64,000 nucleotides of DNA, from the NCBI GenBank assembly GCA_963757185.1, contig CAVWQI010000002.1:62001-126000 (forward strand). The letters are read 5' to 3'. The translations under genes and the position numbers were made by a program. Under the pieces are notes generated by a model, which did no database searches, had not been told where the DNA came from, and was given only the letters and a program-made list of their open reading frames with translations. The stretch comes from JAQBQB01 sp963757185. Lineage in GTDB: Bacteria; Gemmatimonadota; Gemmatimonadetes; Gemmatimonadales; Gemmatimonadaceae. Below, one piece after another: positions 17,851 to 26,107 of the stretch (position 1 is its first letter; the number at the start of each line of letters is the position of its first letter).

Positions 17851-18459
17851 ATGCAACGCCGCGATCTGCTTCGTGCTTTCGGCGCCGCGACGGCGCTCGC
17901 GTTCATCCCCCGCGACGCGATGGCGGCGTGGGAGCGCGTCGCGAGCGGCATTCGTCCCGCCGCCGGGCTGACCGACGCGCAGCTCGCGCTCGTCGGCGCG
18001 ATCGCGGATACGATTCTCCCGCGCACCGACTCCCCTAGCGCGACCGACGTCCGCGTGCCCGCGTTCATCGACGTGATCGTGAGCGAGAACTACACCGATG
18101 CGGAGCGCACCGCGTTTCTCGCTGGACTCGACACGCTGAACACTTGGACGCCGGTTGCCCCGGGTTCGTCGGACACGACGGCGCGGGCAACTCCCGCTTC
18201 CCGTCCATTCGCCGATCTCACCATCGACGAATGCGGCGCCATTTTGACCGCGATCGAACACTCACCGAGCCGCCGCGAAGAGCCCATGCGCACGTACTGG
18301 CGCCTCAAGGGTCTCGTCATCCATGGCTACTTCACGAGCGAGCGCGTGTCCAAGGACGTGCTCCACGTAGAGGTGATGCCCGGCCGCTTCGAGGGCTCGG
18401 CGCCGCTCGCAACCAAGGCGGCGAGCTCCTCCTCACGCGAGATGCACGACCATGCGTGA
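17851..18459 (+). CDS. Gluconate 2-dehydrogenase subunit 3 family protein
   Basis: A 202-residue protein starting MQRRDLLRAFGAATALAF, a twin-arginine-like export signal. The body matches the small subunit of GMC-type membrane dehydrogenases (LVGAIADTILPRTDSPSA, VPAFIDVIV). The subunit carries no cofactor and helps fold or export the large flavoprotein. A strong ribosome binding site (GGAGGAGG, about 10 bases upstream) supports the start. Its stop overlaps the GMC gene start by 8 bases, as expected for partner subunits. Confidence 0.88.
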   Translation: MQRRDLLRAFGAATALAFIPRDAMAAWERVASGIRPAAGLTDAQLALVGAIADTILPRTDSPSATDVRVPAFIDVIVSENYTDAERTAFLAGLDTLNTWTPVAPGSSDTTARATPASRPFADLTIDECGAILTAIEHSPSRREEPMRTYWRLKGLVIHGYFTSERVSKDVLHVEVMPGRFEGSAPLATKAASSSSREMHDHA

Positions 18460-20143
18460 GACGACGCATTTCGACGCGATCGTCGTCGGCTCAGGGATCT
18501 CCGGCGGCTGGGCGGCGAAAGAGCTGACCGAACACGGGCTCAAGACGCTCGTGCTCGAAGCGGGCGGCCCGGTCGACCCGAATCACGATTTCGTCGAACA
18601 CGTGCAGCCGTGGGAGATGCACTTCCGCGGACTCGGCGACCGCAAGCTGCTCGAGGCCGACTATCCCGTGCAGCGCGACTGCTACGCGTGCGACGAGATG
18701 GGACACAAGTTCTTCGTGAAGGACGCGGAGAATCCGTACACCAATCCGCAGGACGCTCCGTTCAAGTGGTTTCGCGGCCGGCACGTCGGCGGACGCTCGA
18801 TCACCTGGGGCCGGCAAGTCTATCGCTGGAGCGACCTCGATTTCACGGCGAACGCGAAGGACGGCCACGGCAACGACTGGCCGATCCGCTACGCCGACAT
18901 CGCGCCCTGGTACTCGCACGTCGAGCGCTTCATCGGCATCACCGGCGCGCACGAAGGATTGTCGCAGCTCCCCGACGGCGAGTTCCTGCCGCCGATGCAG
19001 ATGACCTGCGTCGAACAGGACGCTCGTCCCAAGATCCTCAAGGCGTTCGGCGGCGAGCGCGTGATGACGATCGGGCGCGCGGCGATTCTCACGAAGGATC
19101 ACAACGGGCGCCTCGCCTGCCACTATTGCGGCCCCTGCGAGCGCGGCTGCATCACGCACTCGTACTTCAACAGCCTCGGCTCGACCCTCCCCGCCGCACA
19201 GAAGACGGGCAACCTCACGCTGCGACCGAACAGCGTCGTCGCCGAAGTGATCTACGATCCAAAGAAAGGGCGCGCGAGCGGCGTGCGCGTGATCGACGCG
19301 CAGACGATGGAAGCTCGCGAGTACACGGCGCGCGTCGTTTTCCTCTGCGCATCGACGATCGAGTCGGTTCGCCTTCTGCTCAACTCGAAGAGCACGCGCT
19401 TCCCCGACGGTCTCGCCAACTCGAGCGGGCTGCTCGGCCGCTTCGTGATGGACCATCACTACGGCTCTGGCGCCGGCGGAACCGTTCCCGGCTTCACCGA
19501 CAAGCGCACGATCGGGCATCGGCCCAACGGCATCTACATCGCGCGCTTCCGCAACGTGAAATCGGCGCACCCGAACTTTCTGCGAGGCTACGGCATGCAG
19601 GGCGGCTCCGGGCGCGGCGGTTGGGGACGCGGGTCGAGCATGCCCGGGTACGGCGCCGCGTTCAAACAGTCGTTGATCGACGAGCTCGGACCGTGGTCGC
19701 TGTCGGCATCTGGCTGGGGCGAGACGCTTCCCCACCCGGACAATCGCGTCACGCTCGACCCGAACGTGAAGGACAAGTGGGGAATCCCGTCCGCGCACAT
19801 CGAGGTTCGCTGGCGTGAGAACGAGCGCGCGATGGATGAAGACATGAAGACCGCGATGGCCGAGATGCTCGACGCCGCGGGATGCACGGACATCCGTACG
19901 CACGGATCGAACAACCCGCCCGGTCACTGCATCCACGAGATGGGTGGCGCGCGCATGAGCAAGAAGGCGGACGAGGGCGTGCTCAATCGGTGGAACCAGG
20001 CGTGGGACGTGAAGAATCTGTTCATCACCGACGGCGCCTGCATGGCGAGCAACGGCTGCCAGAACCCGAGCATCACGTACATGGCGCTCACGGCGCGCGC
20101 GGTGTCGCACGCCGTGAGCCTCACGAAGCAGAACGCGCTGTGA
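18452..20143 (+). CDS. GMC family oxidoreductase (gluconate/sorbitol dehydrogenase-type large subunit)
   Basis: A 563-residue FAD enzyme. The dinucleotide-binding motif GSGISGGW is at 13-20, and the C-terminal GMC domain contains HEMGGARM and the NGCQNPSIT segment. A Cys-rich motif CHYCGPCERGC in mid-protein could bind an Fe-S cluster or be structural. These enzymes oxidise sugars or sugar acids and pass electrons to a cytochrome or quinone. It has no signal of its own and is probably exported together with the Tat-tagged subunit 3 encoded just upstream. Confidence 0.9.
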   Translation: MRETTHFDAIVVGSGISGGWAAKELTEHGLKTLVLEAGGPVDPNHDFVEHVQPWEMHFRGLGDRKLLEADYPVQRDCYACDEMGHKFFVKDAENPYTNPQDAPFKWFRGRHVGGRSITWGRQVYRWSDLDFTANAKDGHGNDWPIRYADIAPWYSHVERFIGITGAHEGLSQLPDGEFLPPMQMTCVEQDARPKILKAFGGERVMTIGRAAILTKDHNGRLACHYCGPCERGCITHSYFNSLGSTLPAAQKTGNLTLRPNSVVAEVIYDPKKGRASGVRVIDAQTMEAREYTARVVFLCASTIESVRLLLNSKSTRFPDGLANSSGLLGRFVMDHHYGSGAGGTVPGFTDKRTIGHRPNGIYIARFRNVKSAHPNFLRGYGMQGGSGRGGWGRGSSMPGYGAAFKQSLIDELGPWSLSASGWGETLPHPDNRVTLDPNVKDKWGIPSAHIEVRWRENERAMDEDMKTAMAEMLDAAGCTDIRTHGSNNPPGHCIHEMGGARMSKKADEGVLNRWNQAWDVKNLFITDGACMASNGCQNPSITYMALTARAVSHAVSLTKQNAL

Positions 20144-21006
20144 CGCGCGACCTCTCTCGGCGCGAAGCGCTCGGCGCGCTCGGCGCGCTGACCGCCGGCG
20201 TCGCGCTCGCACCACGGGCCGCTCTCGCCGAATCGCCGAACGAAGTACGCGCGTCGCGGCTCAAGCAGTCGGTCTCGCGGTGGTGTTACGCCAAGATCCC
20301 GCTCGACGACCTGTGCGAGTCCGCGAAATCGATCGGCTACAAGTCGGTCGAGCTGTTGAGCGAGCCGGAATGGCCGGTCGTGAAGAAGCACGGGCTCGAC
20401 TGCGCGATGGCCAATGGTTTCGGCCAGATCCCCGTCGGATTCAATCGCCCCGACAACCACGACAAGCTCGTCGCCGACGCGACGCGAATGCTGCCGCTCG
20501 TCGCGGCGGCGGGAATTCCGAACATCGTGGTGTTCAGCGGTAACCGCGCCGGCCTTTCAGACGGCGAGGGGATCGCCAACTGCATCACCGGCCTCAAGCG
20601 CGTCACGCCCATGGCCGAGCAGCACGGCGTCACGCTCTGCCTCGAGATGTTGAACAGCAAGGTGGATCACAAGGACTACCAGGGCGATCACACCGCTTGG
20701 GCCGTTCAGGTCGTGCAGGGCGTCGGGTCGCCGCGACTCAAGCTGCTCTACGACATCTACCACATGCAGATCATGGAAGGCGACGTCATCCGCACGATTC
20801 GAAACAACGCGCAGCACATCGCGCACTACCACACCGGTGGCGTCCCCGGCCGCGCCGAGATCGATGACTCGCAGGAGCTCAACTATCGTCGCGTGATGCA
20901 GGCGATCGCCGATACCGGGTACGCAGGCTTCGTGGGACAGGAGTTCGTTCCCAAGCGCGACCCGATCGCGTCGCTCAAGCAGGCGTACGAGATCTGCGAC
21001 GTGTGA
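20140..21006 (+). CDS. Tat-exported hydroxypyruvate-isomerase-like TIM-barrel protein
   Basis: A 288-residue sugar isomerase/endonuclease-IV-like barrel. It starts with GTG at 20140, overlapping the GMC stop by 4 bases (GTGA), and carries a twin-arginine signal (SRREALGALGALTAG, cleavage near ALA, residue 27). Family marks include SRWCYAKIPLDDLC, the metal-ligand Glu in LCLEMLNSKVDH, the Asp/His in LLYDIYHMQ and the Glu in FVGQEFVP. Hydroxypyruvate isomerases interconvert hydroxypyruvate and tartronate semialdehyde, but an exported form more likely acts on another sugar linked to the oxidases upstream. Confidence 0.85.
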   Translation: MTRDLSRREALGALGALTAGVALAPRAALAESPNEVRASRLKQSVSRWCYAKIPLDDLCESAKSIGYKSVELLSEPEWPVVKKHGLDCAMANGFGQIPVGFNRPDNHDKLVADATRMLPLVAAAGIPNIVVFSGNRAGLSDGEGIANCITGLKRVTPMAEQHGVTLCLEMLNSKVDHKDYQGDHTAWAVQVVQGVGSPRLKLLYDIYHMQIMEGDVIRTIRNNAQHIAHYHTGGVPGRAEIDDSQELNYRRVMQAIADTGYAGFVGQEFVPKRDPIASLKQAYEICDV

Positions 21007-21064
21007 ACGGCGATTCCGCCGATGCCGCTGCGCGAGGCGGACTGGCCACGATCGCAGGGGCAGA

Positions 21065-21191
21065 CAATTTCAACGCAGATGACGCAGATTTGAAAAGCGA
21101 TCGCGCGGATGAAAAACGAGGGGTTCATACCAAGTCCCCCGCCGTTTCATCCGCGTCATCGCCGTTCAGATCTGCGTTATCGTTGTTCCCC
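21065..21191. repeat. Word-repeat element 3: inverted arrays of AACGCAGAT-type words
   Basis: The left arm reads AACGCAGAT, GACGCAGAT, then GCGATCGCGCGGATGAAA (21072-21115). The right arm, in inverse sense, carries TTTCATCCGCG, TCATCGCCG, AGATCTGCGTT (21146-21179). The two arms match over about 50 bases with small gaps, and a short centre separates them. It lies in the 298-base spacer between the isomerase gene and ilvE. Nothing else is seen in that spacer apart from possible ilvE promoter bases. Confidence 0.85.
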
Positions 21192-21304
21192 TTTTTCCGG
21201 GCTCCAATCGTAGCCGACCGCGCGCGATGAATGTGCCGTCCGCTTGCCGCTGATCCTCGCGCCCCGCATACTTTTCCGAATACTCCGACCCTAGAATCCC
21301 GACA

Positions 21305-22273
21305 ATGGCTCCCTTCATAAAATCCGACTACATCTGGCTCAACGGCGAGCTCGTTCCCTGGGCCGACGCCACGATCAACGTCAGCGCCCATGGCCTGCAG
21401 TACGGCACGGGCGTGTTCGAGGGGATGCGCTGCTACGAAACGCCGGACGGCGCCGCAATCTTCCGTCTCGACGCCCACATTCGGCGCCTTTTTCTGTCGG
21501 CGTCGTTCTACGAGATCGAGATTCCGTTCGACTTCAACCAACTGTGCGCGGCGTCGCTCGAGGTCGTGCGGGCGAACGGGCTGACGAACGCGTACCTGCG
21601 CCCGCTCGCGTTCTTCGACTCGTACAGCTTCGCCGTGTGGCCAAAGGACTGCCCGGTGACCATGGCGATCATCGCCGTGCCCGGCAAACCGTACTTCCAG
21701 GGTGAATCGAACCGCGGCGTCCGCACGACCGTCTCGACGGTGGCCCGCATCGATTCGTCGACGCTGCCGCCGTTCGTCAAGGCGTGCGGGCACTACACGA
21801 ACTCCGTCCGCGCCGTGCAGGAAGCCATCCGACGGGGCTACGACGACGCGATTCTGCTCAACTCGAAGGGCGACGTCGCCGAGGGATCAGGCGCGAACCT
21901 GTTTGTCGTGCGCGACGGCACGCTGATTACGAACGACCTGGACGCGTCGATCGTCATGGGGATCACGCGCGACAGCGTGATCACGATCGCGCATGACCTT
22001 GGTATCGAGGTCATCGTCCGGCCGATCAGCACGACCGACATCGCGCTCGCCGACGAGCTGTTTTTCTCCGGCACCGCGGTCGAGATCATGCCCGTGACCG
22101 AAGTCGACGGACGCACGGTCGGCGACGGACGCCCGGGCCTCGTCACGAAGCGCGTGCAGCAAGCGTTCTTCGACGTCGTGTACGGACGAGACGCCAGCTA
22201 TCGCGAGTGGCTGGCGTACGCGTCACACGGCGAGGGATCGGGCGCTACAAGGGAAGCGGTCGCCGGCGTCTGA
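21305..22273 (+). CDS. ilvE: Branched-chain amino acid aminotransferase
   Basis: A 322-residue PLP enzyme (fold type IV) that makes leucine, isoleucine and valine from their keto-acids. The catalytic Lys is in PFVKACGHYTNS, the GTGVFEGMR motif is at about 35-43 and GITRDSVI follows later; the length is normal. No Shine-Dalgarno lies in front of the ATG. A TAGAAT sequence ends 7 bases before the ATG, which could mean a leaderless mRNA; this is a guess. Standing alone on the plus strand, it converges with the FKBP gene. Confidence 0.94.
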   Translation: MAPFIKSDYIWLNGELVPWADATINVSAHGLQYGTGVFEGMRCYETPDGAAIFRLDAHIRRLFLSASFYEIEIPFDFNQLCAASLEVVRANGLTNAYLRPLAFFDSYSFAVWPKDCPVTMAIIAVPGKPYFQGESNRGVRTTVSTVARIDSSTLPPFVKACGHYTNSVRAVQEAIRRGYDDAILLNSKGDVAEGSGANLFVVRDGTLITNDLDASIVMGITRDSVITIAHDLGIEVIVRPISTTDIALADELFFSGTAVEIMPVTEVDGRTVGDGRPGLVTKRVQQAFFDVVYGRDASYREWLAYASHGEGSGATREAVAGV

Positions 22274-22286
22274 CGCGCGGCGACCC

Positions 22287-22315
22287 GCAGTAGCGCGCGC
22301 ATGCCGCGCTACTGC
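22287..22315. terminator. Perfect 11-bp hairpin between convergent ilvE and FKBP genes
   Basis: Stem 22287-22297 pairs exactly with 22305-22315 across a 7-base loop, and the FKBP stop codon lies inside the right arm. There is no T-run on either strand, so it may act as a bidirectional transcript end by pausing or mRNA protection. Confidence 0.45.
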
Positions 22316-22806
22316 GCGTACAGCAGTTGCACCTTGAAGACGAGCGTCGAGTTGCTCGGGATCGCAGGCGGCCTGCCCTGGGTGCCGTAGGCCAGCGCCG
22401 ATCCAATCGCGAGCAATCGCGTGCCCCCCACGCGCATGCCGACGATCCCCTGGTCCCACCCGGGGATCACCTGCCCGACGCCAAGGATAAACCCAAGCGG
22501 CGTCTTGCCGACGTTGCTGTCGAACTGCGTGCCGTTCGATAGCCAGCCGGTATACGTCACCGAGTCGGCGTGCCCCGACGTCGCCACCGCACCGGAGCCG
22601 GTAACGAGATCCTGGTAGTAGAGCGCATCCGACTTCTTCGTCATCGTCGAGATGTTCACGCCGAGCGACGCGGCGTAGGTCTCCGTCGCCGGGTTGGTGC
22701 CCCCGCCTAAATCGGAGGTACCGGGCCCCGAGGAATCGCCCCCGCAACTGACGACGGCCGCGAATAGCGCGCACGCGGCGGCGAATGTCCTTCTACGCAA
22801 CAGCAT
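22309..22806 (-). CDS. FKBP-type peptidyl-prolyl isomerase lipoprotein
   Basis: A 165-residue protein with a lipoprotein signal (lipobox VVSC, Cys at about residue 21) and a Gly/Ser linker, then an FKBP domain (residues 60-165) with YTGWLSNGTQFDSN, VIPGWDQGIVGMRVGG and a C-terminal STLVFKVQLL. It would speed proline isomerisation of folding proteins on the periplasmic face of a membrane. AAAGGAAA 5-10 bases ahead of the ATG at 22806 is a good ribosome binding site. It follows the histidine kinase gene by 20 bases. Confidence 0.92.
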   Translation of the reverse strand: MLLRRRTFAAACALFAAVVSCGGDSSGPGTSDLGGGTNPATETYAASLGVNISTMTKKSDALYYQDLVTGSGAVATSGHADSVTYTGWLSNGTQFDSNVGKTPLGFILGVGQVIPGWDQGIVGMRVGGTRLLAIGSALAYGTQGRPPAIPSNSTLVFKVQLLYAQ

Positions 22807-22826
22807 TCGATTTCCTTTGTGGGTGA

Positions 22827-24659
22827 CTAGCGGCCGGTCGTATCGATCGCCACGGCCGGCACACCGTACGATCCGGTCTGCAGCCTCGGCGTCGCCTCGT
22901 TGACGACACCTGCTGGCAGCGTGAGCCGGAAGCAAGACCCTTCGCCCGGAACGCTCGTCACCGTGAGCTCGCCCCCCATGCCGTGGGCGAGATCCCGGCT
23001 GATCGACAATCCGAGGCCGACGCCCTCGTTCGTCCGCGTCAGCGAACGGTCGAGCTGCACGAACGGTTCGAAGATCTCGCGTTGGCGCTCGAGAGGGATG
23101 CCCGGACCCGTGTCGCTGACCTCGATCGCGACGGTCGCGTCGTCGAGCCGCCGTGCGCTCATCGTGATCGTCGCGCCGCTCGGCGAGTACCGCACGGCGT
23201 TCGAGAGAAGGTTGAGCAGGACCTGACGCAACTTCTCGCGGTCGGCGAACGCCCCCAGTTCCTGCTCGCTGCGATAGACCAGGGTTTGCTTCTTGGCCGT
23301 CGTCTGCGGCAGGACGAGCGCCTCGAGCCCTCCGAGCAGCGGATTGAGCGCCACGTCTTCCTGGGCATAGGTGACCTGCCCGCTCTCGATGCGACTCAGG
23401 TCGAGCAGGCTGGCGATCAATCCGAGGAGATGCGATTGGCTCGTTCGAATCCGGGAAAGGTCGCGGCGCTGCTCCTCGGTGATCGGCCCGCGCACGCCCA
23501 TCTCCATCAGCTCAGCGTAGCCGCCAATCGCGTTGAGCGGCGTACGCAGCTCGTGACTCATCGAAGCGAGGAAATCGGATTTCGCGCGATTCGCCGTTTG
23601 GAGGAGCTTTCGGTCGTCGCCGATCTGCTGCGCCATGCGGTTGAAGCGCGACGCCAGACGCGCCACCTCGTCTGTACCTGCCGTCGGAACACGCGTCGAA
23701 TAGTCGCCGCTCGCGACCGAGTCGGCAGCGCTCGTCAGATCGGTCAAGGGTCGGAGTACGCGCCGACCCACGAACCACGTGATGAGCGCCCCCACGAGAG
23801 TAAGCATCACGCCGAGCAGCGCGAGCTGTCGCGCGGCCGCGTTCGCGACTGTCAGGATGGCGGACCGGGGTGCTTCCATCCCCAACACGAGCGGGGTGCC
23901 GGCGACCCTGGCTTCCGCGAACATCACGCGCCCCACGGGTCGAACGCGTTCCCCCCTTCCACCTTCGCTGGATAGGGTGGAGTCCGCGGGGCTTTCGGGG
24001 AACCCGCCGAATGACGTCCACGTGGTGCCATCGACGTTTCTATAGTAGCCCGACGCCGAATTGCCGCTGAGCTCGCGAATTGTTGTCTCGGCCTGCGGAT
24101 TGGACCCGATGTGCCGCCGCGATGCGACAAAACCGAGGAGCTTCTTGCCGTCGCGAACCGGCATCACGAGCCAGAAGAGCGTGCGTTCGCCGACCCGCTG
24201 CAGCGCCCCGATCTGGACTGAGTCTACGATTCGCAGAGAGTCGAGGCCGCGGTCGCGGATCGATTCAGGCTCGGGCCCTTCGGCGGGGATGTTCAGACCC
24301 AGAGTCGCTCCGCTGTCGGTGCCGACCGATCCCAGCGGGCGCCCTGTCTCACTCCAGAGCTCTATCGGCAGGCCGGAGTCTGGCCGAACCTCGAGACGGC
24401 GTAACGCGGCCCGTGCCGCGTCGAGAGTTTGCGGAGCGGGCGACTCGAGCGCGTTGCGAATGGCTGCGTCTTCGGCGACCCGTGCGAAGCGAACCTGGGT
24501 GGTCCGAACGCCACTCGCCGTCACCACCGCCAGCTGTCTGACGCTGCGGTCCAAACCGACCCGTGCGTCGCTGATGGCAGCCCGGGTCAACGTCGCCCAA
24601 ACGACGACCACGGCAATGCCGAGTACCGCTGCCACGATCGCGGTGCTGGCAAGCGACAA
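22827..24659 (-). CDS. Membrane sensor histidine kinase
   Basis: A 610-residue kinase: membrane helix 7-27, an extracytoplasmic sensor of about 250 residues, second helix 279-298, HAMP 299-350, the dimerisation/phosphoacceptor domain with His369 in SMSHELRTPLN, and an ATPase domain with NLLSNAVRYS, DTGPGIP and GVGLGLSIS. It should phosphorylate a response regulator, but none is adjacent. The TTG at 24659 is a provisional start: the frame is open for 19 more codons upstream, including CTG at 24692, and neither has a clear ribosome binding site. Signal unknown. Confidence 0.9.
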   Translation of the reverse strand: MSLASTAIVAAVLGIAVVVVWATLTRAAISDARVGLDRSVRQLAVVTASGVRTTQVRFARVAEDAAIRNALESPAPQTLDAARAALRRLEVRPDSGLPIELWSETGRPLGSVGTDSGATLGLNIPAEGPEPESIRDRGLDSLRIVDSVQIGALQRVGERTLFWLVMPVRDGKKLLGFVASRRHIGSNPQAETTIRELSGNSASGYYRNVDGTTWTSFGGFPESPADSTLSSEGGRGERVRPVGRVMFAEARVAGTPLVLGMEAPRSAILTVANAAARQLALLGVMLTLVGALITWFVGRRVLRPLTDLTSAADSVASGDYSTRVPTAGTDEVARLASRFNRMAQQIGDDRKLLQTANRAKSDFLASMSHELRTPLNAIGGYAELMEMGVRGPITEEQRRDLSRIRTSQSHLLGLIASLLDLSRIESGQVTYAQEDVALNPLLGGLEALVLPQTTAKKQTLVYRSEQELGAFADREKLRQVLLNLLSNAVRYSPSGATITMSARRLDDATVAIEVSDTGPGIPLERQREIFEPFVQLDRSLTRTNEGVGLGLSISRDLAHGMGGELTVTSVPGEGSCFRLTLPAGVVNEATPRLQTGSYGVPAVAIDTTGR

Positions 24660-24696
24660 TGTCTGCGCGGCGGATAGCCGATAGCGGGTCAGGAGC

Positions 24697-24834
24697 CTAC
24701 CCCGTTGTGTCGAAGGTCACGTTTTTCCTTGCACACTCGGGGCCGCCACGGCGCACGAGCCAGGGAAGAAGACAGGGGATCTGCTCGCGGGCCTCGTCGC
24801 ACACCGCGCCGTCTCCTTCCCGATGGCTCATCAT
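24697..24834 (-). CDS. Small Cys-containing protein, possible zinc-finger remnant
   Basis: A 45-codon frame from ATG at 24834 (a second ATG follows at once), ending in TAG 37 bases before the provisional kinase start. The phrase CDEAREQIPCLLPWLVRRGG resembles the start of anti-sigma-factor zinc-finger (zf-HC2-like) domains, and a further PEC follows, but the usual HxxxCxxC order is incomplete. It may be a decayed or very small regulator, or chance. It lies between the alpha/beta hydrolase and kinase genes on the same strand. Confidence 0.33.
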   Translation of the reverse strand: MMSHREGDGAVCDEAREQIPCLLPWLVRRGGPECARKNVTFDTTG

Positions 24835-24903
24835 ACGCCCCGGTGGGCGCGCCCTGCAAGCGGTCGTCCCGTTCCCCGCCCTCGTCGTCGCCAAAACTGG
24901 GAG

Positions 24904-25908
24904 TCATCGGGGGGGCGAAGCTGACCCGGCACGACGAAAGAAATCGTCGAACGCTTTGCGAACGTCCGCCGGGCACTCCAGATAGCTGAAGTGTCCGCAG
25001 TTGCCGAGCATCACGAGTTGCGCGCCGGGAATCGCCGATGCGATGTGCTGAGCGATCTCACCGGGGATGAAGTCCTTGTCTCCGGCGATGACCAGCGTCG
25101 GCATCGTGAGGGCGCGCAATTTGGGCAGCAGGTCGTATCCGCTCAACGACCACGAGTCCGCGTACAACCGGTCCTCCACGGCGCGCGCTTTGAGAATACC
25201 AGCCTTCCCCTGGCTGACGAACGCCGCCTTCATCCTCGCCATGAGCGTTTCGTAATCCTCGTTGCGCGCGAGAGCGGCCTCGAAATGGAGACGGTATCGC
25301 GCCGCGACGGTCTCGGGGTCTCCTTCCTTGTAGGCGGCGCTGGCGAGGATCTCCCGCTGTCGATCGAAGTCTTTGCCAAGCTTCTGGGTGTAGGCGCGTC
25401 GCAGCAGCGCGTAGTCGCTGGTCGAGGCGGGCGCGGGATTCATGAGGATCAGACGCGACACGCGTGTCGGATGACGCAGTGCGTACTCGAGGGCGAGGAC
25501 CGCCCCCCACGAGTGACCGAGCACCGTCGTTTGTTCGAGATGAAAGCGATCTCTCACGCGATCGATGTCTTCGACATCCGACGCGAGCGAGACCTCCTCG
25601 GGTTGAACGCGATCCGCGGACCTGCCGCGCCCGCGCTGGTCGTAATAGATGAGGTGGTACGAATCGGCCAGCCGATCGAGGTCGGGCAACAGATAGTTGA
25701 TGTCGAAATCCGGGCCGCCGTGGAGCACGATGACGGGCGAGCCGCTTCCGATGTCTCGGACGTAGAGCGAGGCGTCGTTGCCGACGGGTATGCGGCTCTC
25801 GCGCGGCGTGGGGAAAGGGCTCTGCCGCGACTGGAGCGCGGTTGCCGGATCGGGCGATGCCGCAAGCTGAACGCATGCGGCGAGGCCGACGAGGAGGACA
25901 GTTCTCAT
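24904..25908 (-). CDS. Exported alpha/beta hydrolase (proline iminopeptidase-like)
   Basis: A 334-residue hydrolase with a signal peptide (cleavage near residue 25). The oxyanion segment HGGPD is at 63-67 and the nucleophile Ser133 is in GHSWG; AGDKDF and NCGHFSYLE supply the acid and His. The HGGPD/GHSWG pair is typical of proline iminopeptidases and related S33 enzymes. GGAGG 9 bases upstream fixes the ATG at 25908. It faces the divergent UPF0182 gene across a spacer with an 18-bp palindrome. Confidence 0.9.
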   Translation of the reverse strand: MRTVLLVGLAACVQLAASPDPATALQSRQSPFPTPRESRIPVGNDASLYVRDIGSGSPVIVLHGGPDFDINYLLPDLDRLADSYHLIYYDQRGRGRSADRVQPEEVSLASDVEDIDRVRDRFHLEQTTVLGHSWGAVLALEYALRHPTRVSRLILMNPAPASTSDYALLRRAYTQKLGKDFDRQREILASAAYKEGDPETVAARYRLHFEAALARNEDYETLMARMKAAFVSQGKAGILKARAVEDRLYADSWSLSGYDLLPKLRALTMPTLVIAGDKDFIPGEIAQHIASAIPGAQLVMLGNCGHFSYLECPADVRKAFDDFFRRAGSASPPR

Positions 25909-25984
25909 GACGCGTAGCCTCCGTCTTGGGTGGGTACAAGAGGCGCCGCGTCGCGCCGGCCGTGCGCTTTTGCCCTCGAGAGAT

Positions 25985-26002
25985 TCGCCGAATATTCGGC
26001 GA
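25985..26002. promoter_or_regulatory. 18-bp perfect palindrome in a divergent promoter region
   Basis: TCGCCGAATATTCGGCGA reads the same on both strands and lies in the 199-base spacer between the alpha/beta hydrolase and UPF0182 genes, 77 bases before the first and 106 before the second. Its form suggests an operator for a dimeric regulator; no regulator gene is adjacent. Confidence 0.45.
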
Positions 26003-26107
26003 GCCGGTCGCGAGGTCAACGACCCGCCGGAATGTATCGAATTGCGCCGGCACTCCGGAGGCGGCCAGATTGCAGCGTCGTAGTTGCCCGCCCCCGCCGA
26101 GACCCGC

